Below are positions 8,458 through 16,800 of a stretch of 64,000 bases of DNA, one piece after another. The stretch lies in the NCBI RefSeq assembly GCF_042685745.1, contig NZ_JBHUNT010000001.1, forward strand, positions 2,108,001 to 2,172,000. Reading direction: 5' to 3'. The position numbers and the translations under genes were made by a program. Numbering within the stretch: the first letter of the stretch is position 1; every line of letters begins with the position of its first letter. This stretch comes from Prauserella_A oleivorans. Its GTDB lineage: Bacteria; Actinomycetota; Actinomycetes; Mycobacteriales; Pseudonocardiaceae. Below the pieces are notes generated by a model. That model did no database searches. It saw nothing but the letters and a program-made list of their open reading frames with translations, and was not told where the DNA came from.

Positions 8458-8655
8458 GGTCGCGGTGCCGGTGGGCCTGAGCTTGCGGCCGACGGCCCCA
8501 TGGATGATCCGCTCCATCTCGGCGAGGGTCACCGGTCCGTCCGGCCACCACTCCGCGGTCCGCACGAGACCCGGCTCGGACCGATCCGGGCACGGGGGCC
8601 GATGACTGTCCACACCAGACAGTCCCGGGTCGGACACATTTCCGGCCCCGGACAA
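8440..8655 (-). pseudogene. Possible gene remnant antisense to the intergenic region
   Basis: On the minus strand this stretch reads as a protein-like sequence with strong G/C at third positions (TAEWWPDGPVTLAEMERII and a following HGAVGRKLRP). It has no stop before it runs antisense into the S8 peptidase gene. The only starts are TTG at 8655 or internal GTG codons. It may be the N-terminal part of a decayed or frameshifted gene. No family is recognised. The rest of the 377-bp gap (8419-8795) holds the hairpin at 8427-8457, the dyad at 8605-8623 and the leader of the DUF1906 gene. Confidence 0.25.
8605..8623. promoter_or_regulatory. Dyad ACTGTC-N7-GACAGT, candidate operator
   Basis: A perfect 6-bp inverted repeat with a 7-nt spacer lies in the gap between the S8 peptidase and the DUF1906 gene, about 170 bp upstream of the latter. 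It resembles a dimeric repressor site; no cognate regulator is adjacent. Confidence 0.3.
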
Positions 8656-8795
8656 GGGCGTCGACGCTAGACTCGCCGGCGTGCTCGGTCGCGTCGACGA
8701 GTCACGGAGGCGAGCGAGGATGTGGTCCGTACCTGGCGCGGCCGGTGTCGCCGGTGGCCGCGCGGGGCAGCCGCGACCGGCGGCGTGGAGCTGAC

Positions 8796-9785
8796 ATGGC
8801 CGACGAATGGTGGGCCGACTACTCGGACGGCACGCTCTCGGCGGCCGCGCTCAAGCGACACGGCTATGCCGGCGTCATCCGCTATGTGACCGCGCCCAGC
8901 CTCATGAACCCGCCGGGGCGGCTGCGGAAACACACCACGCGCGCCGAGTTCGACGAGCACCGCCGGGCCGGCCTCGGGCAGTTGCTCGTCTACCAGGACG
9001 ACACCACCGACGCCGACGGCGGCTACGACACCGGCGTCCGCAACGCACGCCGTGCGCAAGCCGGCGCCGATCACCTCGGCTATCGCGGCCTCGTCTTCTT
9101 CACCAACGACCGCCCGTCGCTGCCGGACCCGGCCACCTGGCGCGCGTATCTGGACGGCGCGGCCTCCGTGCTCGGCCGCGGCCGGGTCGGCGCCTACGGG
9201 TTCGGCAACGCGATGGACGCCGCGAAGGGGCACGCGTCCCTGTTCTGGCAAGCCGGCCGGCGCGCCGACGTCCGCCCGCACGTGCACATCTGGCAGGACA
9301 ACAATCACCAGCCCGTCGTCACCGACGGCGGCCGCCGCGTCACCACCGATCGCAACCTGATCCTCAAGCCGCTCCCGGGCATCGGGGACGGCCGGGCCCC
9401 GAGTGACGCGCTCGCGATTCTCACCGGAGGTACGGACATGCTCGAGCTACCCGCAGGCGGCGGCGAGGACTGGAGCCGCATCGAGTCCATCCCGATGCCG
9501 TCGATCCTGCGCGCACACGACCTGGTGATCGCGCCGGCGTACAACCGGGCCGTCGTCGTCCGCGGGCTGAACACCTGGAACAACCAGGACGCCCCGCTGG
9601 CGGGCCCGGACGTGCGTAACCCGGGCGGCCAGGGCGACCTCCTCGCGCGCAACGGGTGGGACGAATTCACCGTGTGGGAGCACGCCGGCAAGTCCTTCGT
9701 GGTGCCCGCGGGGGTGGCGAAGATCGACTTCGCGTACTGGTCCGACGCGCCGTTTCGCATCGCGATCTCGCCGCGACTCATCTGA
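8796..9785 (+). CDS. DUF1906 / Rv2525c-like glycoside hydrolase-fold protein
   Basis: The 329-residue protein begins with a TIM-barrel-like domain of the DUF1906 type: WWADYSDGTLSAAALKRHGYAGVIRYV, then GLGQLLVYQDDTTDADGGYD, FFTNDRPS and GAYGFGNAMDAAKGHA (to about residue 190). These proteins resemble GH25 muramidases and have been linked to cell-wall metabolism, but catalysis is unproven. The C-terminal 100 residues look like a separate beta-rich domain. The ATG at 8796 is preferred over an in-frame upstream start because a GGAG ribosome binding site lies five bases before it. No signal peptide is evident. Confidence 0.65.
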   Translation: MADEWWADYSDGTLSAAALKRHGYAGVIRYVTAPSLMNPPGRLRKHTTRAEFDEHRRAGLGQLLVYQDDTTDADGGYDTGVRNARRAQAGADHLGYRGLVFFTNDRPSLPDPATWRAYLDGAASVLGRGRVGAYGFGNAMDAAKGHASLFWQAGRRADVRPHVHIWQDNNHQPVVTDGGRRVTTDRNLILKPLPGIGDGRAPSDALAILTGGTDMLELPAGGGEDWSRIESIPMPSILRAHDLVIAPAYNRAVVVRGLNTWNNQDAPLAGPDVRNPGGQGDLLARNGWDEFTVWEHAGKSFVVPAGVAKIDFAYWSDAPFRIAISPRLI

Positions 9786-9851
9786 TCTGATCCCGCGCTG
9801 GGACGATGCGGGTGTGGGACGTCCCCTGGCCCGCCCCACACCCACCGCCCG

Positions 9852-11348
9852 CTAGCGGTTGGAGCTGCGCCGGACGAACTCGGCGAGATCCTTCGACTGC
9901 TGCACGCGGGAGGGCTCGTGGACGTACATCATGTGGCCGGCCGGGTAGTACGCGGTCTCCACATTGGACCGCAACTCGTCCGGGATCTGCAGCCTGGCGA
10001 TGACGTGCTCGGCCGCGTAGTACGGGGTCGCGCCGTCGTAGTGGCCGAGCGCGACGTGGACCCTCAGGTGCGGGTTGGCCCGCATCGCCGAGCTCAGCGA
10101 GTCCACCACCGACACCGCGCGTCCCTCGAAGTCCGAGTAGGACCATGCCCGGTTGACGTCGATGGACAGGATCTCGTACGGCAGGTCGTTGACGTACTCG
10201 AGTTCCGCGCGCACGTAGTGGTTGAACGCGGCCGCGTAGGCGCCCATGATGCGCGAGACGGACGCGTCGTCGCTCATGTGCTCGCGCCCGCCGTCCGGTT
10301 CCCAGGTGGTGAACCGCCCGTCCATCCGGCCCGTCGCGAGGCCCTGCTCGCGCAGCAGTTCGGTGAAGAACCGCACGTGCTCGATCCGCAGGTTCACCCG
10401 GTCCACATAGGACTCGGATAGGCCGGTGAGCCGAGCCAGCCTGCGCACGATGTCGGAACGCTCCGAGGCGCTCAGCCGCGCGCCCCGCTGCAGGGCCCAC
10501 GGCAGGTCCCGGGAGGCGAACTCCTCCGCCTCGCGCAGCACGTCCTCGAGCTTTCGCTTGCCGTGCTTTCCGTGGTAGTGCGCGATCGCCGCGTAGGTGG
10601 GCACGAAAAGCGTGTACGGCAGGTCGTTGCCCTCGGTGAAGCGGATGGTGCCCATGTCCAGGACGGAGGAGATGAGCAGCAGCCCGTTGAGATAGAGGCC
10701 GTGCCGCTCCTGCAGGTGCGCGGCCAGGGCGGCGGCCCGCAGGGTCCCGTAGGACTCGCCCGCGACGAACTTCGGCGAGAGCCAGCGCTGGTTGCGCGAC
10801 GTCCACAGCCGGATCACCTCGCCGACCGACTCCACGTCGGGCGTGAAGCCGTGGTACTCCTGCGGCTTCTCCCCGTTCGTGGGCCGCGAGTAGCCCGTGG
10901 ACACCGGGTCGATGAACACCAGGTCGCTGTGGGCGAGCAGGGTCTCCGGATTGTCGGCGAGCCGGTACGGGGGCGGTTCGGGGTCGTTGACGTCACCCGA
11001 AATCACCCGGCGCGGCCCGAGCACGCCGAGGTGCAGCCAGATGCTGGACGACCCGGGGCCGCCGTTGAACGCGAAGGTCACCGGGCGCGTCGTCGGGTCG
11101 GCGCCGTCGAGCGTGTACGCCGTGACGTACACTTCGGCCTTGGGCTTGTACCCGTCGAACTTGCCGTCGGTGATGACTTCCTTGCGCAGGACGATTCGCC
11201 CGGTCTGGGCGGTGTAGTCCAGTTTGCGGCGCTTGACCGTCAGCGTGTGACGGGTGGTCACCAGGTCGTCGGTCGGCTCGACGGCGCCCGCCTTGGCCGT
11301 CGGCTCGGCGGTGTCGGTTTCCGTGGCTTCATCGGTCGTGTCTGGCAT
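9852..11348 (-). CDS. S10 family serine carboxypeptidase-like protein
   Basis: The 498-residue protein shows S10 peptidase features: the substrate-binding FNGGPGSSSIWLHLGVLGPRRV, the nucleophile Ser in FVAGESYGTLRAAALA, an Asp region in GHYDGATPYYAAEH and the catalytic His in YYPAGHMMYVHE. Family members remove C-terminal residues from peptides. The N-terminal 40 residues are Thr/Glu/Ala-rich and disordered with no signal peptide, so it is probably cytoplasmic or exported by an unseen route. The gene is convergent with the DUF1906 gene and divergent from the glycosyltransferase gene. Confidence 0.9.
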   Translation of the reverse strand: MPDTTDEATETDTAEPTAKAGAVEPTDDLVTTRHTLTVKRRKLDYTAQTGRIVLRKEVITDGKFDGYKPKAEVYVTAYTLDGADPTTRPVTFAFNGGPGSSSIWLHLGVLGPRRVISGDVNDPEPPPYRLADNPETLLAHSDLVFIDPVSTGYSRPTNGEKPQEYHGFTPDVESVGEVIRLWTSRNQRWLSPKFVAGESYGTLRAAALAAHLQERHGLYLNGLLLISSVLDMGTIRFTEGNDLPYTLFVPTYAAIAHYHGKHGKRKLEDVLREAEEFASRDLPWALQRGARLSASERSDIVRRLARLTGLSESYVDRVNLRIEHVRFFTELLREQGLATGRMDGRFTTWEPDGGREHMSDDASVSRIMGAYAAAFNHYVRAELEYVNDLPYEILSIDVNRAWSYSDFEGRAVSVVDSLSSAMRANPHLRVHVALGHYDGATPYYAAEHVIARLQIPDELRSNVETAYYPAGHMMYVHEPSRVQQSKDLAEFVRRSSNR

Positions 11349-11422
11349 GGCTCCAACCTATGCGAGCCGGTGCGGAAAGAAATTCACTGTGTGGGAAAAG
11401 AGCGGGCTGTGAGACTGACGCC

Positions 11423-12562
11423 ATGCACCTCGTCATGGCCGGTGTCACCGCTCCCAGCCACGTCTACCCCGGCCTGGGGCTCATCGCCGAACTCGTCGCC
11501 CGGGGGCATCGGGTCAGCTACGTCGTCGGCCATCGCCTCGCCGGGCTCGTCGCCAGGACCGGCGCCGAGCCCGTCTGCCACGACTCGGTGATGCCGCAGG
11601 CCGACGAGCATTGGACGGATGACCCGGGAGCGGCGATGCAGGTGTTCCTCGACGACGCGATGACCGCGCTGCCCGTCATCCGCGGCCTCCCGAAGCCCGA
11701 CGCCGTGCTCTACGACATCGGCGGATTCGCCGGACGCGTCGCCGCGCACCACTGGGGCGTGCCGGCGATCCAGCTGTCCACCGCGTACGTGGCGTGGGAG
11801 GGCATCGAACAGGACCGGGCCGAGTTCAACGCCGCGCTCGAGGCGTCCCCGACCGGCAGCCGCTACTTCGCGACGCTGCGCCGGTGGCTCGCCGACAACG
11901 GCATGGACGTCGACGCCGACGAGTTCCTCGGCACACCGCCGTCATGCGTGGTGCTGATTCCGCGTGTCCTGCAGCCGAACGCCGACCGGGTCGACCCGCG
12001 CTACGTCTTCGCGGGCCCGTGCATCGACTCGGCCCGCCGCACGGGGTGGACGCCGGAGCCCGGCGACGACCGCCCGCTGGTGTACGTGGCGCTGGGCACC
12101 GCCTACACCGACCGGCGGGACATCTATCGCGCCTGCCTCGACGGGCTGGCCGGGGACCACCGGATCGTGCTCGCCACGGGCAAGGTCGATCCCGCCGAGC
12201 TCGGGCCTCTTCCGGACGGCGTGATCGCCGATCGCACCCAGCCGCAACTGGACGTGCTCGAGCACGCGTCGGTGTTCGTCAGCCACGCCGGGATGGGTAG
12301 CGCGGCGGAGTCGCTGTGGTTCGGCGTGCCGACCGTCCTGCTGCCGCAGGCCGTCGACCAGACCGACAACGCCGACACGCTCGAGCGGATCGGCGCCGGA
12401 GTGCGCCCGGCGGAACCGCTGGATGCCGCGAACCTGCGGGCGGCCGTCGAGACCGCGCTCGGCAAGGCGGACCGGGCGCGCGAGCTGCGCGACGAGGTCC
12501 GGGCCCACGGCGGCACCGAGGTCGCCGCGAGCGCTGTCGAACTCCTGTGCCCGAATCCGTGA
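11423..12562 (+). CDS. MGT-type glycosyltransferase (GT1)
   Basis: The 379-residue protein has the two-domain GT-B layout of macrolide/zeaxanthin-type glycosyltransferases. The N-terminal acceptor half starts with HLVMAGVTAPSHVYPGLGLIAELVARGHRV. The C-terminal donor half contains PLVYVALGTAYTDRRD and the nucleotide-sugar motif HAGMGSAAESLWFGVPTVLLP with DQTDNA. These cytoplasmic enzymes move a sugar from a UDP- or dTDP-sugar to natural products or xenobiotics; the acceptor is unknown. ATG 11423 is chosen over an in-frame start 63 bases upstream because the extra residues do not resemble the family. No biosynthetic cluster surrounds it. Confidence 0.85.
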   Translation: MHLVMAGVTAPSHVYPGLGLIAELVARGHRVSYVVGHRLAGLVARTGAEPVCHDSVMPQADEHWTDDPGAAMQVFLDDAMTALPVIRGLPKPDAVLYDIGGFAGRVAAHHWGVPAIQLSTAYVAWEGIEQDRAEFNAALEASPTGSRYFATLRRWLADNGMDVDADEFLGTPPSCVVLIPRVLQPNADRVDPRYVFAGPCIDSARRTGWTPEPGDDRPLVYVALGTAYTDRRDIYRACLDGLAGDHRIVLATGKVDPAELGPLPDGVIADRTQPQLDVLEHASVFVSHAGMGSAAESLWFGVPTVLLPQAVDQTDNADTLERIGAGVRPAEPLDAANLRAAVETALGKADRARELRDEVRAHGGTEVAASAVELLCPNP

Positions 12563-12600
12563 CAAGCCGTGGACCCGGTCGCCGGTCACAATGACTCACC

Positions 12601-13308
12601 ATGACGGACGTGAGGTGTTCGCTGGCCGAACTCGACCAGGCCGTGAGCGAGTGCCGTGCCTGCCCCCGGTTGGTGGAGTGGCGGGAGCAGGTCGCGCGGA
12701 CCAAGCGCGCCGCCTACGCCTCGGAGACCTACTGGGGCCGGCCGGTGCCGGGCTTCGGCCCGGCCGACGCCTCGCTGGCCGTGGTCGGGCTCGCTCCCGC
12801 GGCACACGGCGGCAACCGCACGGGCCGCATGTTCACCGGTGACCGCTCCGGAGACGTGCTGTTCCAGGCTCTCTACGACGTCGGCCTCGCCTCGCAGCCG
12901 GAGTCGGTGAGCCGCGACGACGGGCTGCGGCTCTTCGGCACCCGCATCACGGCACCGGTGCACTGCGCACCGCCCGCCAACCGGCCGACGCCCGCCGAGC
13001 GGGACACGTGCAGCGGGTGGCTGGCACAGGAGCTCGACCTGCTGCGACCGACCCTGCGGGCGGTGGTCGTGCTCGGCGGGTTCGGCTGGCAGGCGCTGCT
13101 GCCGGTGCTGGCGCAGGCGGGCTGGCAGGTGCCGCGGCCGCGGCCCCGCTTCGGCCACGGCGCCCATGTCGTCCTGCCCGGGCCGTCCGACCTGCATCTG
13201 CTCGGCTGCTATCACGTCTCGCAGCAGAACACGTTCACGGGCAGGCTGACCCCCGCGATGCTCCGTGAGGTCTTCGGCCGGGCCGCGTCGCTCGCCGGGC
13301 TCGACTGA
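12601..13308 (+). CDS. Family 5 uracil-DNA glycosylase (UdgB)
   Basis: The 235-residue protein carries UDG family 5 motifs: GLAPAAHGGNRTGRMFTGDRSGD in the active-site loop, lacking the acidic residue of other UDGs as is typical of UdgB, and CYHVSQQNTFTGRLTPAML as the minor-groove loop with its His. Cys residues in CRACPRL, HCAPP and DTCSGW plus CYH are placed to hold a 4Fe-4S cluster. It excises uracil, hypoxanthine or xanthine from DNA in base excision repair. It starts 38 bp after the glycosyltransferase gene. Confidence 0.92.
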   Translation: MTDVRCSLAELDQAVSECRACPRLVEWREQVARTKRAAYASETYWGRPVPGFGPADASLAVVGLAPAAHGGNRTGRMFTGDRSGDVLFQALYDVGLASQPESVSRDDGLRLFGTRITAPVHCAPPANRPTPAERDTCSGWLAQELDLLRPTLRAVVVLGGFGWQALLPVLAQAGWQVPRPRPRFGHGAHVVLPGPSDLHLLGCYHVSQQNTFTGRLTPAMLREVFGRAASLAGLD

Positions 13309-13390
13309 ATCGTTTGCGTAACGCGGCGACGCTGGTCACAGCAAGGAGGCCCCGTGAGCGTCGCGAGCCCGACGGTGAGAACATGAACAC

Positions 13391-14713
13391 ATGGCAGTCA
13401 AGTCGGAACCGACGAGGATCCTCGTCCTCGGCGGCGGATACGTCGGCCTCTACACGGCACTGGGCCTCCAGAAGAAGCTCCGCGCCAACGAGGCGTCCGT
13501 GACGGTCGTGGATCCGCAGCCGCACATGACCTACCAGCCGTTCCTCCCGGAGGCGGCTGCCGGGTCGATCGAACCCCGGCACGTGGTGGTGCCGTTGCGC
13601 CGGGTCCTCCGACGCTGCCACGTGCTCACGGCGCGCGTCAACAAGATCGAGCACGAGCGCAAGACCGTGACCGTCGAAGCCGCCGACGGCCACATCGAGC
13701 AGCTCGGGTACGACGTGCTCGTCGTCGCGCTCGGTTCGGTCGCACGGCTGCTGCCGATCCCGGGCCTGGCCGAGGAGGGCATCGCCTTCAAGACGATCGG
13801 CGAGGCCATCTACCTGCGCAACCACGTCCTCACCAAGCTGGACGAGGCCGCCAGCACCCTCGACCCCGACCTGCGCAAGCGGTTGCTGACGTTCACCGTC
13901 GTCGGCGGTGGGTTCGCCGGTATCGAGGCGCTCGCCGAGCTCGAGGACATGACGCGCTTCGCAACGCGCTACTACGAGAACATCGAGCCGGAGGACATCC
14001 GGTGGGTGCTCGTCGAGGCGGCGGGCCGGATCCTGCCCGAGGTGCGCGACACCCTCGGCGTGTGGACGGTCGAGCAGCTCGAGAAGCGCGGCATCGAGGT
14101 GTACCTGTCGACGGCTGCCAAGTCGTTCGAGAACGGCCACGTGGTGCTTTCCGACGGCACCGAGTTCGACAGCGACACGATCATCTGGACCGCCGGCGTC
14201 AAGGCCAACCCGGTGCTCGCCCAGTCCGACCTGCCCGTGGACAAGCGCGGCCGGCTCCAGGCGACCGCGGGTCTGCAGGTGGTCGGCCACCCCGACGTGT
14301 GGACCGCGGGCGACGTCGCGGCCGTGCCGGACCTGTCGAAGACCGAGAAGGACCCGACCGCCACCTGCCCGCCCAACGCCCAGCACGCGGTGCGCCAGGC
14401 GAGGCACCTGGCGAAGAACATCATCCGCGTTCTGCGTGGCGGCCAGCCGGTGGACTACTACCACAAGAACGTGGGTTCGGTCGCCAGCCTGGGCCTGCAC
14501 AAGGGCGTCGCGGACACCTTCAACATCAAGGTCAAGGGCTTCGCCGCGTGGGTCATGCACCGCGCCTACCACGTCAAGGCCATGCCGACCTTCAACCGCA
14601 AGGTCCGTATCCTGCTCGACTGGATGCTCGGTGGCGTGCTGCGGCGTGAGGTCGTCTCCCTCGGGCAGATCAACAACCCGAAGGAAGAGTTCGCGAGGGC
14701 GTCCAAGTCGTGA
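13391..14713 (+). CDS. ndh: Type II NADH dehydrogenase (NDH-2)
   Basis: The 440-residue flavoprotein has an FAD-binding GxGxxG motif, RILVLGGGYVGLYTALGL (about residues 9-26), and an NADH-binding VVGGGFAGIEALAELEDM (about 172-189), then the conserved VWTAGDVAAVPD and CPPNAQHAVRQA. NDH-2 enzymes sit on the inner face of the membrane and pass electrons from NADH to menaquinone without pumping protons. A C-terminal amphipathic segment (KVRILLDWMLGGVL) fits membrane attachment. The transcript ends in a hairpin overlapping the tRNA gene downstream. Confidence 0.93.
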   Translation: MAVKSEPTRILVLGGGYVGLYTALGLQKKLRANEASVTVVDPQPHMTYQPFLPEAAAGSIEPRHVVVPLRRVLRRCHVLTARVNKIEHERKTVTVEAADGHIEQLGYDVLVVALGSVARLLPIPGLAEEGIAFKTIGEAIYLRNHVLTKLDEAASTLDPDLRKRLLTFTVVGGGFAGIEALAELEDMTRFATRYYENIEPEDIRWVLVEAAGRILPEVRDTLGVWTVEQLEKRGIEVYLSTAAKSFENGHVVLSDGTEFDSDTIIWTAGVKANPVLAQSDLPVDKRGRLQATAGLQVVGHPDVWTAGDVAAVPDLSKTEKDPTATCPPNAQHAVRQARHLAKNIIRVLRGGQPVDYYHKNVGSVASLGLHKGVADTFNIKVKGFAAWVMHRAYHVKAMPTFNRKVRILLDWMLGGVLRREVVSLGQINNPKEEFARASKS

Positions 14714-14718
14714 GCCTG

Positions 14719-14745
14719 CGGGGGCATAAGCTTCACATGCCCCCG
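14719..14745 (+). terminator. ndh hairpin overlapping the tRNA 5' end
   Basis: CGGGGGCAT (14719-14727) and ATGCCCCCG (14737-14745) form a perfect 9-bp stem with a 9-nt loop, five bases after the ndh stop. The downstream arm includes bases 1-7 of the tRNA (14739-14745), so this hairpin and the tRNA acceptor stem are mutually exclusive in one transcript. Confidence 0.6.
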
Positions 14746-14815
14746 TAGCCCAATTGGCAGAGGCAGTCGACTTAAAATCGATCAAGTGCGGGTTCGAGTC
14801 CCGTCGGGGGCACCA
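14739..14815 (+). tRNA. tRNA with UAA anticodon (Leu by codon) and short variable loop
   Basis: The 7-bp acceptor stem pairs GCCCCCG (14739-14745) with CGGGGGC (14805-14811), followed by discriminator A and an encoded CCA (14813-14815). The D loop contains TTGG. The anticodon stem GTCGA/TCGAT closes a 7-base loop CTTAAAA, giving anticodon TAA. The T stem GCGGG/CCCGT has loop TTCGAGT. The variable region is only about five bases (CAAGT), so this is a class I tRNA, whereas canonical bacterial tRNA-Leu has a long variable arm. The anticodon predicts UUA decoding; charging by LeuRS is uncertain. Confidence 0.88.
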
Positions 14816-15001
14816 TCCGCACCGAGCTCCGACTGATGGGTCGTCTACGCAGGTAGGCCGCCGTTCATGGCCGGGACCGTGGCTGCGACTTTTCGCGCCT
14901 GCTGATTTCTCCCGCGGTGGTTGTCGAATCGCGTCGAGTCCGTTCGACGCCTGGGTGAGAGACCGGAAAACGTCCGGTCGCCCGCGATCGAGGAGACGAC
15001 C

Positions 15002-15580
15002 ATGACCGCCACCTACACCTTCGACGTCTTTTCCAGCCTCGACGGCTTCGGCGCCGCCAGCGGTGGCTGGACCGGCTACTGGGGCAAGCAAGGCCCCGAG
15101 CTGCTGGAGCACCGCCTCGCCGTGTACGACCAGCAGCAGCGGATGGTCTTCGGGGCCAACACGTACCGGGCGTTCGCGGGGATGCTGGCGTCGAGTACGG
15201 AGGACTCCGACGTGCGGGATCCATGGGTCACCCGGATGAGGAACCTGCCGGCGACGGTGGTGTCGACGACGCTGCAGGGGCCGCTCGACTGGCCGGACGC
15301 GACGGTCGTGAGCGGCGACGCCGTCGATGTCGTCGCACGGCTGAAGGAGGAGTCCGAGGTGCCGTTGCGCTCGCACGGCAGCCTGTCGATGAACCGGGCG
15401 CTGATGGCGGCCGGCCTCGTCGACCGCGTTCAGGTGACGCTGTTCCCGGTGATCACCGGGCGGACCGGGGTGGACCCGGTCTTCCGGGGAGCGGCCGACT
15501 TCGACCTCGAGCTGATCGAGAGCCGGACGCTCGACGGCCACATCCAGGAGCTCAGCTACCGGCCCGCCCTGCATGCCTGA
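15002..15580 (+). CDS. Dihydrofolate reductase / RibD C-terminal family protein
   Basis: The 192-residue protein has a RibD-C/DHFR-like fold: YTFDVFSSLDGFGAASGGWTG at the start, MVFGANTYRAFAGM in the middle, and LRSHGSLSMNRALMAAGLVDRVQVTLFPVITGRTG towards the end. Such proteins bind NADPH and reduce unknown small molecules. ATG 15002 follows an AGGAGA ribosome binding site. It converges on a second member of the same family at 15613-16176, 32 bp away. Confidence 0.85.
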   Translation: MTATYTFDVFSSLDGFGAASGGWTGYWGKQGPELLEHRLAVYDQQQRMVFGANTYRAFAGMLASSTEDSDVRDPWVTRMRNLPATVVSTTLQGPLDWPDATVVSGDAVDVVARLKEESEVPLRSHGSLSMNRALMAAGLVDRVQVTLFPVITGRTGVDPVFRGAADFDLELIESRTLDGHIQELSYRPALHA

Positions 15581-15612
15581 GGCGAGCCGGCTCCGCGCCA
15601 CAAGCGTTCCGG

Positions 15613-16176
15613 CTAGCGCGCCACGCGGTAGCGGAGATAGACGACCTTCGAGCTGAAGGTCCGGGTGTCGGCGAGTTCGAGATCCACCCGGCGCTCGCGC
15701 TGGGGAAAGAACGGAATGCCACCGCCCACCAGCACCGGGTAGACCCTCGCCCGGTATTCGTCGATCAGATCCGACGCGGCCGCCTCGGCGGCGAGCGTCG
15801 CGCCGCCGATCGCGATGTCGCCATCCCCCGGCTCGGCTCGCAGCCGCTCGATCTCCTCCGCCAGGCCGCCGGCGGCCAGGCGGGTCTTGCCCTGCACCTC
15901 CGACAGGGTCGTCGAGAACACGACCTTGGGCAGCGCCTTCCAGATCGCGGCGAACTCGAGCTTCGAGTCGTCGAGGGACTGATCGTGCTCAGCGGTCTCC
16001 CAGTACACCATCGTCTCGTACAGCCGCCGGCCCATGAGGTGGACGCCGACCTGTCGTACCTCGTCGATCCAGGAGCGGAAGACCTCCTCGCTGGGCACCG
16101 TCCAGTCGAAGCTGCCGTCCGGCCCGACGATGTAGCCGTCGAGTGAGACGTTCATCGAATAGGTCACGCTGCGCAT
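15613..16176 (-). CDS. Dihydrofolate reductase / RibD C-terminal family protein
   Basis: The 187-residue RibD-C domain protein contains YSMNVSLDGYIVGPDGSFDW, HLMGRRLYETMVYWE, VVFSTTL and the nucleotide-binding IAIGGATLAAEAAASDLIDEYRARVYPVLVGGG. It is a likely NADPH-dependent reductase of unknown substrate. Sequence similarity to the neighbour at 15002-15580 is limited to family motifs, so they are distant paralogues rather than a recent duplicate. It is transcribed towards that neighbour. Confidence 0.85.
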   Translation of the reverse strand: MRSVTYSMNVSLDGYIVGPDGSFDWTVPSEEVFRSWIDEVRQVGVHLMGRRLYETMVYWETAEHDQSLDDSKLEFAAIWKALPKVVFSTTLSEVQGKTRLAAGGLAEEIERLRAEPGDGDIAIGGATLAAEAAASDLIDEYRARVYPVLVGGGIPFFPQRERRVDLELADTRTFSSKVVYLRYRVAR

Positions 16177-16302
16177 GAGAAGCCTCCCGGGGTACGCGTT
16201 CGACAGTACGACCGCCGGAACTCGCGGGACTCATCGCGGCCGCGGGATCCCTGGGCCTGCCGGATCTTCGCGGACACGCCGGCCGCGACCCGATGGGTCG
16301 GA

Positions 16303-16761
16303 TCACTCCCGCGGCATCACCCGGAACACCGGAAACGCGGGCGCCACGCGCTCGAACTCGGCGAGCGCAGCGTTCCGGTCCACCGGCACGTGTGCTCGGG
16401 CGTTGGGCGCCCGGCGCAGATACGCCCGCAGCACGGGCGCCCGGTGCTCCGGCGGCACCGCGGCCAGGCGCACCTGCTCGCGCCTGCCGTGGCGCAGCGT
16501 CACCTCGCCGTGCGCGGCGCGCACGTTCCGGACCCAGTTCGTGTTCTCGCCGAGCATCGCCACGAGGTAGCGCTCGTTGCCGAGCGTCGTCATGACCAGC
16601 GGTAGCGCGACGGTCCTTCCCGAGCGCCGGCCCGTCACCTCGAGGGTGACGAGGTAGTTCGGGGCGATGCCGAGCGCGTAGAGCGCCCCGGTGCCTCGGT
16701 CGAGCACGCGCGCCACCCGGTTGGGGCGTGCGTCGCGGTAGTACCACGTCTTCAGGCTCAT
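16303..16761 (-). CDS. Deazaflavin (F420)-dependent nitroreductase family protein
   Basis: The 152-residue protein has the split-barrel fold of the Ddn family: GIAPNYLVTLEVTGRRSGRTVALPLVMTT, GNERYLVAMLGENTNWVRNVRAAHGEVTL and a C-terminal VAPAFPVFRV. Mycobacterial relatives use coenzyme F420H2 to reduce quinones or nitroaromatics. ATG 16761 is chosen over an in-frame start 15 bases upstream because the family begins at this point. Its promoter region contains two TetR-type operators shared with the divergent regulator, so it is a probable regulated target. Confidence 0.85.
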   Translation of the reverse strand: MSLKTWYYRDARPNRVARVLDRGTGALYALGIAPNYLVTLEVTGRRSGRTVALPLVMTTLGNERYLVAMLGENTNWVRNVRAAHGEVTLRHGRREQVRLAAVPPEHRAPVLRAYLRRAPNARAHVPVDRNAALAEFERVAPAFPVFRVMPRE

Positions 16762-16782
16762 GGCGGCCTCCCTCACCTCGTC

Positions 16783-16797
16783 CTGTACAGCGTACAG
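16783..16797. promoter_or_regulatory. TetR operator 1: CTGTAC-N3-GTACAG
   Basis: A perfect 6-bp inverted repeat with a 3-nt spacer lies between the divergent reductase and TetR genes. Its centre is 20 bp from that of operator 2. Confidence 0.75.
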
Positions 16798-16800
16798 GAG

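Noticed and set aside
5743..8655. 970-codon open frame on the minus strand opposite ppx and the S8 peptidase
   Set aside because: It is the mirror of two well-supported genes in GC-rich DNA; its translation is Arg/Val/His/Gly-rich low complexity with no family motif. Only its first 70 codons, outside those genes, look coding-like.
13235..15601. 788-codon minus-strand open frame opposite ndh, the tRNA and a reductase gene
   Set aside because: It runs through a tRNA and two real genes and shows no recognisable domain.
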